A DNA stretch of 64,000 nucleotides from Eutypa lata (taxonomy: Eukaryota; Ascomycota; Sordariomycetes; Xylariales; Diatrypaceae): assembly GCA_022661535.1 (NCBI GenBank), contig JAKULF010000009.1, forward strand, positions 372,001-436,000, in the 5' to 3' direction. Positions 11,797 through 23,768 of this stretch are shown in pieces. The notes beneath the pieces were generated by a model. That model ran no database searches and had not been told where the DNA came from. It worked only from the letters and a program-made list of their open reading frames with translations. The first letter of the stretch is position 1. Each line of letters opens with the position of its first letter. Both the position numbers and the translations under genes were made by a program.

Positions 11797-13546
11797 TTAT
11801 AGTCTCGCGCGCTCCTTGACCGTCTCAACCTCCTCGGCGATGATCTCCGCGGCACGCTCCGCAATACCCAGCACGGTGACCATGGGGTTGATAGTCGGAA
11901 TGGTGGGGAAGACGCCCGCATCCACAATGCGCAGGTTCCTGAAACCCCTCACCTTCAGCTTCTCATCGACGACGGCCAGGTCGTCCGTCTTGGTGTCGCC
12001 CATCCGCGTCGTGCCGCACGGGTGGTACACGGTGTGGGCGGCCTTGCGGGCGTAGTGGCTCAGCTCCGCGTCGGACTGGACCTTGGGGCCGGGGGCGATC
12101 TCCTCCTTGATCCAGTCCTTGAAGGGGGCCTGCTGGGCGACCTTGCGCGCGGCGCGCATGCCGAAGACGAGCGTGGCGGCGTCGTAGCCCTCGGGGTCGG
12201 TGAAGTACCGGAAGTCGAGGGCGGGCTTGACCGCCGGGTCCGCCGACGTCAGGTACAGGCGGCCCCGCGACCGCGGCCGCGGGATGTTGGGCGTCATGCA
12301 GAACGCGTACCCGTCCTTGACGTCCGGGTACCCCAGCCGCAGCGTGTTGAGCGTGAACGGGATCTGGTAGCAGTGCATCATGACGTCGGCGATGTCGCCG
12401 TCCGATATGCCCGCCGGGTTCGCCGCCGACTTCTTCGCCCCCGCGTTGGGCGCCTCGCGCCGCAGGAAGATCCCCGCGTCCGAGTCCATCGTCGTCTGGT
12501 TCTCCGGCACGGGCTTCTTCAGCTCCCACATGATGATGCTCTCCGGGTGGTCCTGCAGGTTCTCGCCCACCCCCGGGATGTCCTTCACCACGGGGATCCC
12601 GAGCGACGAGAGCTGCGCCTTCGGGCCGAGACCCGAGAGCAGCATCAGCCGCGGCGTGTCGACGGCGCCGGCGGCGAGGATCGTTTCCGTCTTCGCCTTG
12701 ATGGCGCGCGCGGACCCGTCCTGGAGCTTCACATCGATGCTGGTGACGGCGTCGCCCTCGACGTTGATCTTGGAGACCCAGGCGTTCGTGAGGACGGTCA
12801 GGTTGGGGCGCTTCTCCTCGCCCCGCAGGATGGGGTGGATGTAGGCGACGGAGGCGCTGGACCGGCGGCCGTCGTCCGGGTTGTAGCTGATGGAGAAGAA
12901 GCCGACGCCCTGCTTCAGGGCCCCGGTCTCCTGGATGTGGGCGTTGAAGTCGTGCAGCACGGGGATGTCGAGGGCGCTGCCGCAGGCCTCCACCCAGTCC
13001 TTGCAGAGCTGGTTCCGGTGGCGGGCGTGCACCGGCTGGATCGTGTTCTTCAGGCGCATCAGCACCCGCATGAACATGGGGAACGTCCACCCCTTGGCCC
13101 CCAGCGACTCCCAGATCCGGAGGTCGTACTCGAACGGCTTGAACGAGATCAGCGTGTTGTGCGACGAGCACCCGCCCAGCACCTTGGCGCGCGAGTGTCG
13201 GATGTAGGAGTTGCCTGTTGGACATTATAAGCTATAGAGTTCGTGTTGCGGAATGCAACGTTGATGATCAAGTGCATAGGTAGTTAAGTAGTGGGTTCTT
13301 ACCATTTGGCTGCTCGGTCGTCCCGTAGTCGTAGTCGAGCTCGCCTCCCAGCAGTTTCAGCCACTCCCGCAGGTTGAGCACCCGGTCGTCCTGGTAATCA
13401 CTGGGGCCGGCCTCGATTAGGAGGACCTTCTTGTGCGGTAGGTATTCGGCTAGCCTCGCGGCGAGGACACAGCCGGCCGTGCCGCCGCCGATAATAACAT
13501 AGTCGTACTTTTCGGCATCGGAAACTGGGAGCTGGACGGTTGTCAT
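11797..13546 (-). CDS. Choline oxidase-type GMC flavoenzyme with C-terminal PTS1 (2 exons, 553 aa)
   Basis: The enzyme is a glucose-methanol-choline (GMC) oxidoreductase expected to oxidise choline to betaine aldehyde (and possibly on to betaine), releasing H2O2. Exon 1 is 13546-13303 and exon 2 is 13214-11797 (donor GTAAGA, acceptor CAG), 554 codons. The FAD-binding [16 protein letters not shown] sits at residues 17-32. [21 protein letters not shown] (82-101, written here as two parts [12 protein letters not shown] and VLGGCSSHN) matches the bacterial choline oxidase signature, and His100 aligns with the histidine that covalently holds FAD there. The catalytic-pair positions are His479 (in VYHPCGT) and Asn524 (in TINP). 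The last three residues are ARL, a PTS1-type signal. It is divergent from a betaine aldehyde dehydrogenase, which supports the substrate. Other GMC substrates are possible but less likely. Homologous genes have been called choA in Aspergillus. Confidence 0.88.
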
Positions 13547-15492
13547 CTTGGCTGGCAGGCTGGCTTAGGTTTACGGTACGGTATGATACGGAACCGGGGA
13601 GCAATTGAAGGAAGCTACGATGATATTATCCAATAGACGGGACCCGTTACGGTTAAGTAGGTACGTAAGGTATATAACAACAAAAGCACGCAATCACAAA
13701 AGACGAAGATGTGATGCGATCATATAAGTTAGGTAAGTATATACCAAAAAAAGGGACGAGAAGATCAAGTAACAACTTAACTAGGCACTCCGAAAATCTC
13801 TTTATCTACGTACGTTACCAATCCAGCTACCTATCTAATAGTTAAATAAAAGTAGGAATTCAATTCATCAGGGTCTACGCCAAGGATATGCAGAACGCCG
13901 CTGTACGTAAACTAAAGCTACCTACGTAGTTAGCCTACAATACAACACACTAAAGACGAAAAAAGTCGTCCCACAGCATCAGAGCTAATAAACTCCGCTG
14001 AACGAGCTAAACCAAAACTTTGCTTATCCTTGAATCGGATACCCACACACCTTAGCTACATAGCACTACAGCCACCGTCATGCAAGGCGGTGAGAATAAC
14101 CTATCCTGACTACAGCAAGCAAAAATTGCCTATCAAGGACTGTCTAGCCTTGATATTAAAGCCGACCGCCTGTTCGCAGACCAACCGTTTTCTTTATCTT
14201 TCCCCGCATTTCCATCGATCATCCAATACCAATACGTAGTACTAGAGGCTATGTAGGTTATCAAATGGTGTGGTTTCACAGTTTTGTTTTGTTGAATATA
14301 AGTATGTAGGTATCTACAATGTAAGTACTACCAGCCACAGGGTCCCGGGGAGGTTAGTTCAAGATTATCTACAATGCATACATGCATACTCTACTGTACA
14401 GACGATCAGTTGGTACGATACGATACGATTGATAGTTACGATCCTACGAGCATGTACCTTAGTTATATGCCTAGCATAACGTGCGTGCGTATTTACGTAT
14501 GTAGTCAAGTGCTCCATCTATCGGTATCCCATCCGTCCGTATGCTAGTCAGTTAGTAGCAGGACTTGCCGGCGCCGTCGAAAAGTTAAGTTGTATTCGAG
14601 GAACTCCACTTTTAGGTCCGAAGATAGTTAATACTATATACCTCTATTGTAAGTTCAGAACTTTGAAATTCCAATCAAAAACCAATCACAGATTCTGGTA
14701 TCAGCCTGTCAGCCCTCCCCCATGGCCAGACGGCCGGAGCCGGAGTGTATACTAGGTATATAGTCGACAGATATTACCCCACTCCTTACCCACGTCCCGG
14801 GACATTGTGCAGAGCATTTACCGTATCAGTATGTTCTGCCTACTGTATGTGTGTTATGTATGGGTGAAGTGCCAGAGTGCCACGAGTGCCACGAGTGCTG
14901 TACCTTAGTTAGCTGTTTCTGGCTGTTATAGTTATGCATGTATAACTTATAGTTAGTTCCATCCGCTCGCACGTCCAAATCATCTTTGATTGGTCACGGT
15001 GTTCGGCATCTGTTTGAAACGCCTCATCCTTTATGGAGCTTTTTGTTAATGGAGCTACAAACCTGCCTGATAACGTCACTAGTAAAAAAAAACCCCCTTC
15101 ACTACGAATTACACTCTCACACTCACACACTCACACACACGCATATACAAACAGATATTGAACTCCCTACTATCAAACTAGCTGTTATCTTGGATTCAAC
15201 TTTGCAAGTGTCGCCCCCCTGATAGTTAATTAATTGCATAGAAGAAGAGATAAGAACCCGAATTGTTCCGTAGTTGGTTGTATTCCACATGTGTGCTCAG
15301 TAACTAGATTAACGTTACCAACCATTGGTGTTACATTGAGGACAACTACCTGATCTAGCGAAAAAATACTTACATACTTGAACAAGGGGTAATCCATCCC
15401 ATCCAAGTTCCTATCTATCTATCTACTCATCTATCCATCTATCAACCTAGTTCGTCGGAGACAAAGCTCGGCCTCTCGGCATTCCATCCAAC
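13547..15492. promoter_or_regulatory. Shared divergent promoter of the choline oxidase / betaine aldehyde dehydrogenase pair
   Basis: About 1.95 kb without a credible gene between two head-to-head genes of one pathway. The right end just before the ALDH start contains a CTAT/CATC microsatellite (about 15411-15445). Short ORFs at 14030-14239, 14270-14479 and 14909-15130 have no coding character. The arrangement suggests co-regulation by choline or nitrogen/carbon status, which is inference; I could not pick a specific operator. Confidence 0.6.
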
Positions 15493-17043
15493 ATGGCACA
15501 TCACGAAGAGGACCGTCACACCATTTACGGGGGGAAGCCACAACCACCACCACCATCATCATCATCCCGGGATTCGCCCGCCGGCAGCCCCTTCATCGCA
15601 ACCATCGACCCATCGACAGCAACGCCCATCTGCAAGGTCTACACGTCGCCCCCGGCCTCCATCGAAGCGGCGGTGCAGTCGGCGCAGGCCGCCTTCCCCT
15701 CGTGGTCCAGCACCCCGCCGATAGAGCGGGCCCGGATCCTCCAGAAGGCGGTGGCGCTCCTGCGCAGCCACAACGACGCCCTGGCGCGCGTCGAGACCCT
15801 CGACACGGGGAAGCCGCTCTCCGAGACGGCCGCCGTCGACGTCGTCACGGGCGCCGACGTGCTCGAGTACTTCGCGAACCTGGTCGCGAGCGGCGGCCTG
15901 AACGGGGAGGCGTTCCGGCTCCGGCCCACCGCCACCGTCGTCACGTCCAAGGAGCCCCTCGGCGTCTGCGCCGGCATCGGCGCCTGGAACTACCCCATCC
16001 AGATCGCGCTGTGGAAGTCGGCCCCGTGCCTCGCCGCCGGCAACTGCATGGTCTACAAGCCGAGCGAGTTCACCCCGCTCCACGCCGAGTACCTCGCCGA
16101 CGTCTACCGCGAGGCCGGCGTCCCCGACGGCGTGTTCAACGTCGTCTACGGCGCCGGCGACGTCGGTGCCGCCCTGACGAGCCACCCGGCCATCGCGAAG
16201 GTCAGCTTCACGGGCCAGGTCAGCACGGGGAGGAAAGTCGCCGGCGCCGCCGCCGGCAACATGAAGTACGTCACCATGGAGCTCGGCGGCAAGAGCCCCC
16301 TGGTGGTCCTGCCCGACGCGGACGTCGACGTCGCCGCCGACGTCGCCATGATGGCCAACTTCTACAGCACCGGCCAGGTCTGCACCAACGGGACGCGCGT
16401 GTTCGTGCCGCGCGCCATGAAGCGCGAGTTCGAGGCCGCCGTCCTGCAGAAGGTGGCCTTCGTCCGGCCCGGCGACCTCCACGATCCCGCGACCAACTTC
16501 GGCCCCCTTAGCAGCGCGGCCCACCGCGACAAGGTCGTCGCGTACATCCGCCGCGGCATCGAGGAGGACAAGGCGACGCTGCTGTGCGGCGGGCCCGAGC
16601 CCCTGGACAGTAGCAGCAGTGGCTTGCTGCCGGACGCCCTCAAGAAGGGCTACTGGGTCCGTCCGACCGTGTTCACGGACTGCACGGACGAGATGGTCAT
16701 CGTCCGGGAGGAGATCTTCGGCCCCGTCATGAGCATCCTGTACTACGACGGAGACAAGGTCGATGAGGCGGTGCGTCGCGCCAACGCCACGGACGTCGGG
16801 CTCGCGGCCGGCGTCGTGGGTCGCGATATCGATCTGTGCCATCGGACGATTGCTCAGCTCCAGGCTGGCATCACGTGGGTCAATACCTGGGGCGAGAGCC
16901 CCGCCGAGATGGCCGTCGGTGGCTGGAAGCAGAGCGGTGTCGGGGTGGAGAATGGCCGGAGGGGGCTCGAGGCTTGGGTCAGGAATAAGAGTACGTTGGT
17001 TGAGATGGGTGGGAGTGTGGGGAGCGTTTTTGCGAAGTTGTGA
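15493..17043 (+). CDS. Betaine aldehyde dehydrogenase with C-terminal PTS1 (single exon, 516 aa)
   Basis: An NAD(P)+-dependent aldehyde dehydrogenase of the BADH class, oxidising betaine aldehyde to glycine betaine. Rossmann and active-site landmarks are Asn166 in GAWNYP, Lys189 in MVYKPSE, catalytic base Glu263 in MELGGKSP, and nucleophile Cys297 in [17 protein letters not shown]. The block around Cys297 is characteristic of BADH/BetB. Residues 15-28 form a Pro/Ser-rich lead that may be disordered. The C-terminus is SVFAKL; AKL is a PTS1 peroxisomal signal. With the divergent choline oxidase, which also ends in a PTS1-type tripeptide, this makes a two-enzyme choline-to-betaine route, apparently in peroxisomes, where H2O2 from the first step could be handled by catalase. 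Coding DNA is strongly GC-rich compared with the flanks. Aspergillus counterparts have been called badA. Confidence 0.92.
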   Translation: MAHHEEDRHTIYGGKPQPPPPSSSSRDSPAGSPFIATIDPSTATPICKVYTSPPASIEAAVQSAQAAFPSWSSTPPIERARILQKAVALLRSHNDALARVETLDTGKPLSETAAVDVVTGADVLEYFANLVASGGLNGEAFRLRPTATVVTSKEPLGVCAGIGAWNYPIQIALWKSAPCLAAGNCMVYKPSEFTPLHAEYLADVYREAGVPDGVFNVVYGAGDVGAALTSHPAIAKVSFTGQVSTGRKVAGAAAGNMKYVTMELGGKSPLVVLPDADVDVAADVAMMANFYSTGQVCTNGTRVFVPRAMKREFEAAVLQKVAFVRPGDLHDPATNFGPLSSAAHRDKVVAYIRRGIEEDKATLLCGGPEPLDSSSSGLLPDALKKGYWVRPTVFTDCTDEMVIVREEIFGPVMSILYYDGDKVDEAVRRANATDVGLAAGVVGRDIDLCHRTIAQLQAGITWVNTWGESPAEMAVGGWKQSGVGVENGRRGLEAWVRNKSTLVEMGGSVGSVFAKL

Positions 17044-17884
17044 TTGTGAGGGGTTATTGGGCTGATAGTGTCATGGAATGTGGCGGGATGTGATGCGATG
17101 TGATTATAGGGGAAGGAAGTTGGATAGTTGGGGTTGGCATGAGGAGAGTTGCATATGTAAGTATAGGTATACTTGTTCACTCAGCAGGTCATTGGTTGTT
17201 TGTATATACGAAGGTAAAAAAATTGAAAGCGTGTTGATATAGTACGTAGCTATGAGATGATGAACGGCGCTTCGTTTTATGAATGGGAAAATAAATGTAT
17301 ATTTTACATGCTAGGAATTACTGGCTTGGCGCGGGTATGTGATTGGGTTCCCAACCCCTTAAATATCTCTCAGAGGCAATCCCTTTTCAACTTGACTATA
17401 TACGTAGTCACATTGAACCATGATAATTCCGGTGACACGATATACGAAATTATACGTTTTTTTCCCAGTTAAACGGCTCGATAAGGTTGCCAACGGAGTT
17501 TCCCCTTTTCGTTCGTATATCACACATCACACCCAACGCACGCGCACACCCTTAACGATATAAATTACAAGCATAGGTAGTTAGCCCCATTATACTCCCT
17601 TTTACATACTAAAGTCATTCATACACCTGATACTTAAAGAGGACGGAGAGTGAGTAGGGGTAAGGATGAGCGCACTTACATCTTCCAGATGTCGCTACAG
17701 CTGAGTAGCCACGAGTGAGCCGCACTTGGTGTCAGAGTAGAGGAGTAGACGTTAATCGTGTGAGCGGCGCCGAGGACTGCGAAAGCCACGGCCGTGATCG
17801 CCTTGAATATGCTTGGTGAATATTATGGGTGGAATTTACTGAAAAAAAGTATGGTCAGGCTGGCAAATAATGCAATATAAGTTA

Positions 17885-17983
17885 CCGTATATATATCGGT
17901 TAGTATACATTACCTTAACTAACTTATTAATATTAACTTTTTCGGTATTATAATTATTATAACGTAACGTATTAATATTAACC

Positions 17984-18019
<36 letters not shown>

Positions 18020-18640
18020 TTAAAAATAACTTAATAAATTTATTATTAATAAATAATTCATTTAATATTATTATTATTAAAATATTAAATAATTTATAAA
18101 GTTAATAATAATATAATTAAGATATTAAAAAAAAATTACGATAATTATTTTTAATTTTATTTTAACTTTTATTATACTTTAATTATTTATATAATATATA
18201 TAATATATTATATAATTTATTTATTTTCGTTTATTATAATTTATTAAATCGAAAATATTAATATTATTATAAATTAAATAAAAAAAACGTATTATATAAT
18301 TTTAAATATTTAAAAAATAAATAAAAATAATAAATTAATAAAAAAATATATAATAATAATTAATACTTTTAAATTATTTATATATAAATAAAATGAATCT
18401 TTTAAAAATTATCTTTAATAATTAAGTATTTATTTATTATAATTTCTTTTTTATTATTTTAAATTTTAACTTATACGTATTATTTAAAATAAATTATAAT
18501 AAATATATTATAAGTAATATAATTTATATAATCGAATAATAAAGTATATTATATTATTTATTAACTTAAATATAATGTAATTATTAAATTAAATAAGTAG
18601 AAAATTTTAAGCTTTATTAACGTATATTATTATAATAGCT
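17885..18640. repeat. AT-rich, RIP-like repeat relic (block A) including an (AT)n run
   Basis: About 750 bp made almost entirely of A and T. The few C/G bases are mostly in CpG (ACGT, TCGA) while CpA/TpG are nearly absent, the signature expected after repeat-induced point mutation. An (AT)n run sits at about 17996-18015. At least three words are shared, in the same order and orientation, with the AT-rich block at 43.1-44.0 kb: 18085-18108, 18228-18254 and 18515-18532. The two are therefore probably mutated copies of one repeat. No ORF survives, so the original element class cannot be told. Confidence 0.75.
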
Positions 18641-20231
18641 CTCGCCCCGGGATCTTTAACTTTTTTATTCTTTTTTTTAGTTGTCTTATAAGCATATCAT
18701 ATCCTTCGGTAAGAGAACTCCTATCATATATATGTACATATCGTATTCATCTTACGTTAGTCGGTATGGAAATCCGCGATGTCTCGAAATTCAAGGCTAG
18801 CTGGCGCTGCATAAGTGACATTTGGTTACGCGACTACGGGGAGTGTAACGAGACTAGAGTTGTTGTTGTTGGATACTATTATGATAAGACTTATAAGGCT
18901 TGGAACTAAGGTTCTATTCAACTATGGTACTTGGCATCAATATGGTAGAATAAGGTGGTTAACGCTCGGGTTGACATTCCACTTCTGGTGGTATGCTGGT
19001 ATAGTCCTTCCCTTTTCTATGTCGTTACAATAAATAAATCTACTTTACAAGTACCGCATGCATCACTCGTCGCCTTCGTTAGGAGGATGTGTAAGAATCA
19101 CTTATATTTATCCTAGATTTGTATGTTGACTTAGAGACGCTTCACGAAGTATAGTGTACTAAATGACAAAGATAAGTCCTCCTAAGTAACGAAAATATCA
19201 CCTATCCCATTTTCACTGGGCTAGCCGCGGCCTAATAAGTTGCTGGGGATGTTCAAGTGAAGTACCGCCATCTCAAAGACAGAGAGATCTTACCCATGTT
19301 GGTAAGGGATACGGGTTACAGGGCTAGGCCGAAAATTCCGTTTTCTGTCATGTTGAATTGCCTTTTTCCCGGGTTTAAAAAAGAAAAGGGGTTGAGGAAG
19401 GGGATCTTCATATTGAAGAAATCGGGAGCAGATGATGGCCGCTTATGGTGTTATCTCGAAATATGGACTAGGGCCGTCTAAAGCGACGAATAAGAGCTGC
19501 ATTGACGAGACTTCACTCTGTACTATGATATCGTTGGACCACCAAGGTAGATGTATACCTCGGGGCGGACACATGCATATCCCTTCTTTTCCCCGGATGC
19601 AGACCACACCTGCACAAAACTTACGGACATGCTGCAAACCTCGAAGCGCATGCAAGGGGAAACGTAACAAGTAAGACGATACTCAGTGAAGGCACGAAGC
19701 AGATAAGATCAGTGTCCGGTTGAAACGAGCACCACCTGCCGACCCCTTACAGCGAGCAGAAGCTGCAGTGTTGATGGAAGCAGCAGCTGGTGATGATTAT
19801 GAGTGAGAATTCGTTATGAATACTCATGATGGTGGACTGACACAGAGAAGATCCCTTCTATGGGAGAGCGCGGCCAGAGGTAGAAATAACGGGGACTAGA
19901 GGACCTGGCTACAATGCTTGTTGGCTGCATGAACACTGGAAGCGTTTTACGGAGATCAAGGCGGTATGTCCCTTAGACCAAAATTACAAGCAGAATTGTT
20001 TTGAGGGCAGTTTGCATGAGATGCATTCATTAGAAAGAAAAAAAGCAAGGATTGATGCTTCGCTGTGATACGTAGTTCAATTAACTCAAAGAAACTTCGA
20101 GTGGTAGAAGACAAGGGTCCTGCCCATAATGCACGAGGACAGCGGCACTATTCGCTCTGTAGAAGATCTTAGTTCTTGACATACTTGGTTTTATTAGCAA
20201 ACTCTATGAAGCTCAAAACCATCTCTTCACT

Positions 20232-20430
20232 TTATTCTCTAGCCGTGAAATCCGAGTCTAGGTACGGCCCAGGCCTCCCCAACGGACTATCCACCATCTG
20301 CATCTCGGCCTCCGCCCACGGCCGCGCCACAAGCAGCACGCTGAGTCTCTAGCGCTTCCCTGTCCATCCGGCGGCGTCACAACATCGTGCTTGCCCGAGT
20401 TCAGCAGACCATTGACCACGGTATGCAGGT
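20232..20430 (-). pseudogene. GC-rich coding relic, family unknown
   Basis: On the minus strand a ~200-bp GC-rich scrap reads as protein in two frames: EAYLHTVVNGLLNSGKHDVV followed by TPPDGQGSARDSA, then after a frame change VLLVARPWAEAEMQMVDSPL ending a few residues later in FTARE and a stop. The codon usage and the way the frames hand over suggest the broken 3' end of a former gene. I do not recognise the family. It could also be chance GC-rich sequence. Confidence 0.3.
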
Positions 20431-21358
20431 ACGCTTCCCAAATTCATAATGACATGGCCTGGCAGCGGAGGAACGTATTAACTAGATTTCATCCTAGTCT
20501 AGTTTTGTGCCTAGCTGCTTATACTTATAAGGCGTATTGGTGATCTGCAGATCACCCTTTCAGGTAAATAGCAGGGTAACGCTGGCAGCATCGCGATGAG
20601 AATACGGTACGAGCACTTACCTTTAATGAATAGGGACTATACTCTCCAAAACGGGCAATTGCTCTGAGGGCTTAGAGCTTGCCTTACAATAAAAGAATGT
20701 ATCTGCGATTAGAGCAAAGTAGAGGTGACTACCATCTAAGGTAAGGGCGGTGTCTAGTCGCTTTGCCATTATTAAATGTTCATATCTACCTGTGATTTCT
20801 CGGTCGAGTCTGTATATACATATGCGTCTACAGCTCAACATCACCTATACTGAACTGGATGCCATGTCGTTACATTGTGCTTGGGTAGAATCTGGTCTCG
20901 TAACTCCGCAAAGTCCGCTGGGGAGATTTAGGGGTAGATTCGTCGGCAAACCAGTACCACCTTAACTCCATAAAAGTCAAAAAAATCTTCTGGAGTCAAG
21001 TGAATCAAGTAAGCCTTCACGTTGCACTAACAAGGAGACGGGGTAATGGCCGTCGGATATAATTTAAGGTTATTTTTTCCCCAAGCCTAACCTTGTAAGG
21101 TCCCTAAAGTCAGGTAAATCCAGACAAGGGGTGCGTGAATGGGAATGCTTGGTAATAGCCCTCGGCGATAACCTCTAAGAACTTTTCTATCGCAAAGTTC
21201 GTCTTCTAGGTTCAATAAATTAAGGCAGCCTCCACGTTGCACGGGCAGATAGACTCGGCGCCACACTATACTCTCCTCTACCCTCTCTAGCTTGACTAGC
21301 TAATCCACTCCTCTCTTTGTCATTTCCCAAATCCACACATTGCAGATATAATCACATC

Positions 21359-22555
21359 ATGAACCCTCTACCTATTAAGCCAACAAGACATGATGTCTAT
21401 GACTTCATCTCTCCCACTTCTGGGACCAAGGATGCGGCTGTAGGAAAGGCCGTTCTCGTTACGGGAGCTGGATCTGGAATTGGAGAAGTACGAACATACT
21501 TTCCGAATAGTCCCATCTCATCGAAATCTTCTGTGGATCTGATTAAACCACTGACATGTTTCAGCATACCGCCATCTACTTTGCTCGTTCAGGGGCGACA
21601 TCTATCGTCCTTGCCGGGAGAGATGCCAAGGCCCTTGAGGAGTCTAAAGTCAGTATCCAGGCCGAATCCCCCGGGTGTCAAGTGCTCTGCGTCCCAACCG
21701 ACATCACACAGCCTGAATCTGTGGCAAGTCTGTTCCAAAAGGCCGGCAAAACCGATATCCTTATCAACAACGCTGGATCCACGGGAGCCATTGGCCCGCT
21801 GGCGGCGACCGACTTTCAGAAGTGGTGGACGGCTTATGTATATTGCTCTTCACTTTTCATTTTGGAAATCCAATTGGGGGAAGTTAATATCATATAGGAC
21901 ATCAACATTAGAGGCACGTACATGGTAACTTGTGAGTTCCTGAGACGGCTTGAAGGCGGTCCCGGTGTAATTCTCAACGTCTCCTCGCGCTCATCCTACG
22001 TCACTGCTCCGGGGATGAGCGCGTACCAGGTTTCGAAATCAGCACTAAACAGGTCAGCATTCAAGATCGATATGCCCACAGTTGTATACTAATATAGATA
22101 CTATATCTATCTCGCAGACTCACCGAGTTCGTTGACAAAGGTATGCTTCCTATTTAACTACCATTCGTACCGTCTAACAAGAAAAACCAGATTATGCTTC
22201 CCAAGGCGTCGTCGCGATCGCTTTCCATCCTGGCGGTGTCCCAGGCACCAAAGTTGCTGATGCGGCGCCTGAGTGGCTTCGCAAGACTTTCAAAGATACT
22301 CGTGAGTCTCTCTCAATCACTGATTTCTCATTATTATGCCCGTACTAGAGAAACATCGAGACCTAATCTGTCATATATCCAGCTGCCCTCCCCGCCGCCA
22401 CAGCCCTTTACCTCACTCTCCCCCGCGCTCAGTACCTTAGCGGCCGCTTTGTCAACGCGCAGTGGGACATGGAAGAGCTCGAGACACACCGCGAGCGCAT
22501 CGTCTCTGAGGATCTGCTGAAGATGCGGGTCTTGGGAATCGATGACCATTTATGA
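21359..22555 (+). CDS. Short-chain dehydrogenase/reductase (6 exons, 287 aa)
   Basis: A classical SDR, an NAD(P)(H)-dependent oxidoreductase with unknown substrate. Exons are 21359-21487, 21565-21837, 21898-22052, 22118-22140, 22191-22301 and 22383-22555. Phases close exactly to 288 codons, and exon 4 is only 23 nt. The start is the ATG at 21359; the more upstream in-frame codon is a TTG. Motifs are the cofactor-binding TGAGSGIGE (residues ~35-43), NNAG in ILINNAGS, the catalytic serine region ILNVSSRSS and YQVSK (Tyr and Lys of YxxxK), followed by HPGGVPGTKV. The protein ends shortly after the ALPAATALYLTLP and YLSGRFVNAQWDMEEL segments, common in fungal SDRs. No clustered biosynthetic genes flank it, so the pathway is open. 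Confidence 0.87.
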
Positions 22556-23357
22556 GGTCAATAGGGGGTGTTGAGTACTTTGGATAGTGAAGGATGGTGG
22601 GGGTGCTCTGTAACACGGGATTGTGGACTTCTTTACTTGCACGTTGCCTCAACAGTGATTTAGAGATCCTGTTAGGAAGCCCTGTTTCATGATATGAACA
22701 AGGGGAATTATCAGACATGGCCATATTAGGAAACTCCTGACGACAGGGTCATATTGTTCCCAGGCATGCTGGTGAAAAAGATGTGCCTGTTTGTTTTAGC
22801 CCACAGTGCCAAATATCGTAGTCATCCGGACCATGATGTTTCAGCTTAATTAGCAGAGTGAAACTATATTCACTTTGCTACCAACGAGCTGATCTAAAGT
22901 GAATAACTCTCCCAGTCATCATTACATGGTATTCTTCTGTCAAATTTCTTTTCTGCACCTATCTCAGAAATTCCGAGTCAGAATTTCAAGTTACTTCCCC
23001 TTCGTAGATAGAGAACCTACCGTGCAAGACTTGACTAGTATATTCAGTCTAGGAAGCAATTGTGAAGTTTCAGGGCAACTCGTTAAGGGCTGTTCTTTGT
23101 CTTTGCAACATGACTTCAAGTCATCCTTACCTGGGGTGCATTGATTTCGGATGTCTGGAGAACACTTGGGAATCTACCTGAATACCTAGTCAATCTTATA
23201 AATAATACTCAATTGTTTCTGTCAATTGATCTTTTGGTCCGACCAGCATCGCTCACACAAAACACTCTGCTCAGCCAGCTGATAACCCCCTGCGATAAAC
23301 CCATACAAACTACATTCACAACCCGGCGCTTTGGACTTCATTCCATCCTCGTGGTCA
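22556..23357. other. Intergenic region
   Basis: About 800 bp between the SDR stop and a doubtful small gene. Only short ORFs without resemblance to known domains. Nothing further seen. Confidence 0.5.
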
Positions 23358-23768
23358 TGGCTCTTCAACAGGCAAGCGACACAGGCAACATGAAAGAGCC
23401 ATCTGCGCTGACAACGATCGAGCAACTCCGATCCAGGCTCACCAAGTGCCTTGTAATCTCCGACCATATCCAAGAAACGCTCTTTCAAGAGTACGATGAG
23501 CACGACGAGATACACACCTTACCTTCTACCAATTTCCGCGGAATCATGCTGCTTCTCAAGGCGATTTTCGGTGAAATTCAAGTCCTTCGATCAAGGCGTG
23601 GACACTGCCATCCAGTCTCTTCGCCGCATTCAATGGTATTTGGAGGGGTTGGGTCCGATTGATAATGTGGAAGATTCGGAAGATACGCATGACGAGGATC
23701 AGGCTGGCGAAGAGAGTGAAGTTGATGGCGGTGGCGCGGACTCTGAGGTACCGCCGCAAGTGCTGTAG
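23358..23768 (+). pseudogene. Small frameshifted ORF with acidic tail, unknown family
   Basis: An ATG at 23358 opens a frame (MALQQASDTGNMKEPS, then LTTIEQLRSRLTKCLVISDH) that looks coding to about 23575. Beyond that the coding character moves to the next frame: KFKSFDQGVDTAIQSLRRIQ, then WYLEGLGPIDNVEDSEDTHD, ending in an acidic tail and a stop at 23768. No GT-AG pair of workable size bridges the two, so a single-base frameshift (decay or sequencing error) is the simplest reading. The pieces are amphipathic helices plus an acidic tail. I recognise no family. Confidence 0.35.

Larger units (their letters stand above)
17044..21358. other. Gene-poor region containing an AT-rich RIP-like block
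   Basis: Over 4 kb without a supportable intact gene. After the ALDH 3' region comes the AT-rich block (listed separately), then ordinary-composition DNA with only short ORFs (18815-19033, 19257-19481, 19432-19674, 20750-20965) lacking domain resemblance. A GC-rich scrap near 20.2-20.4 kb looks like a coding relic (listed separately). No tRNA or rRNA was recognised. Confidence 0.6.

Noticed and set aside
12022..13230. Long + strand ORF, and a second minus-strand frame, over the choline oxidase gene
   Set aside because: Shadow frames caused by high GC at third codon positions; only the minus frame with GMC motifs and a matching upstream exon is supported.
15562..16842. Long minus-strand ORF over the betaine aldehyde dehydrogenase gene
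   Set aside because: Shadow frame; no family resemblance, while the + frame has all ALDH catalytic residues.
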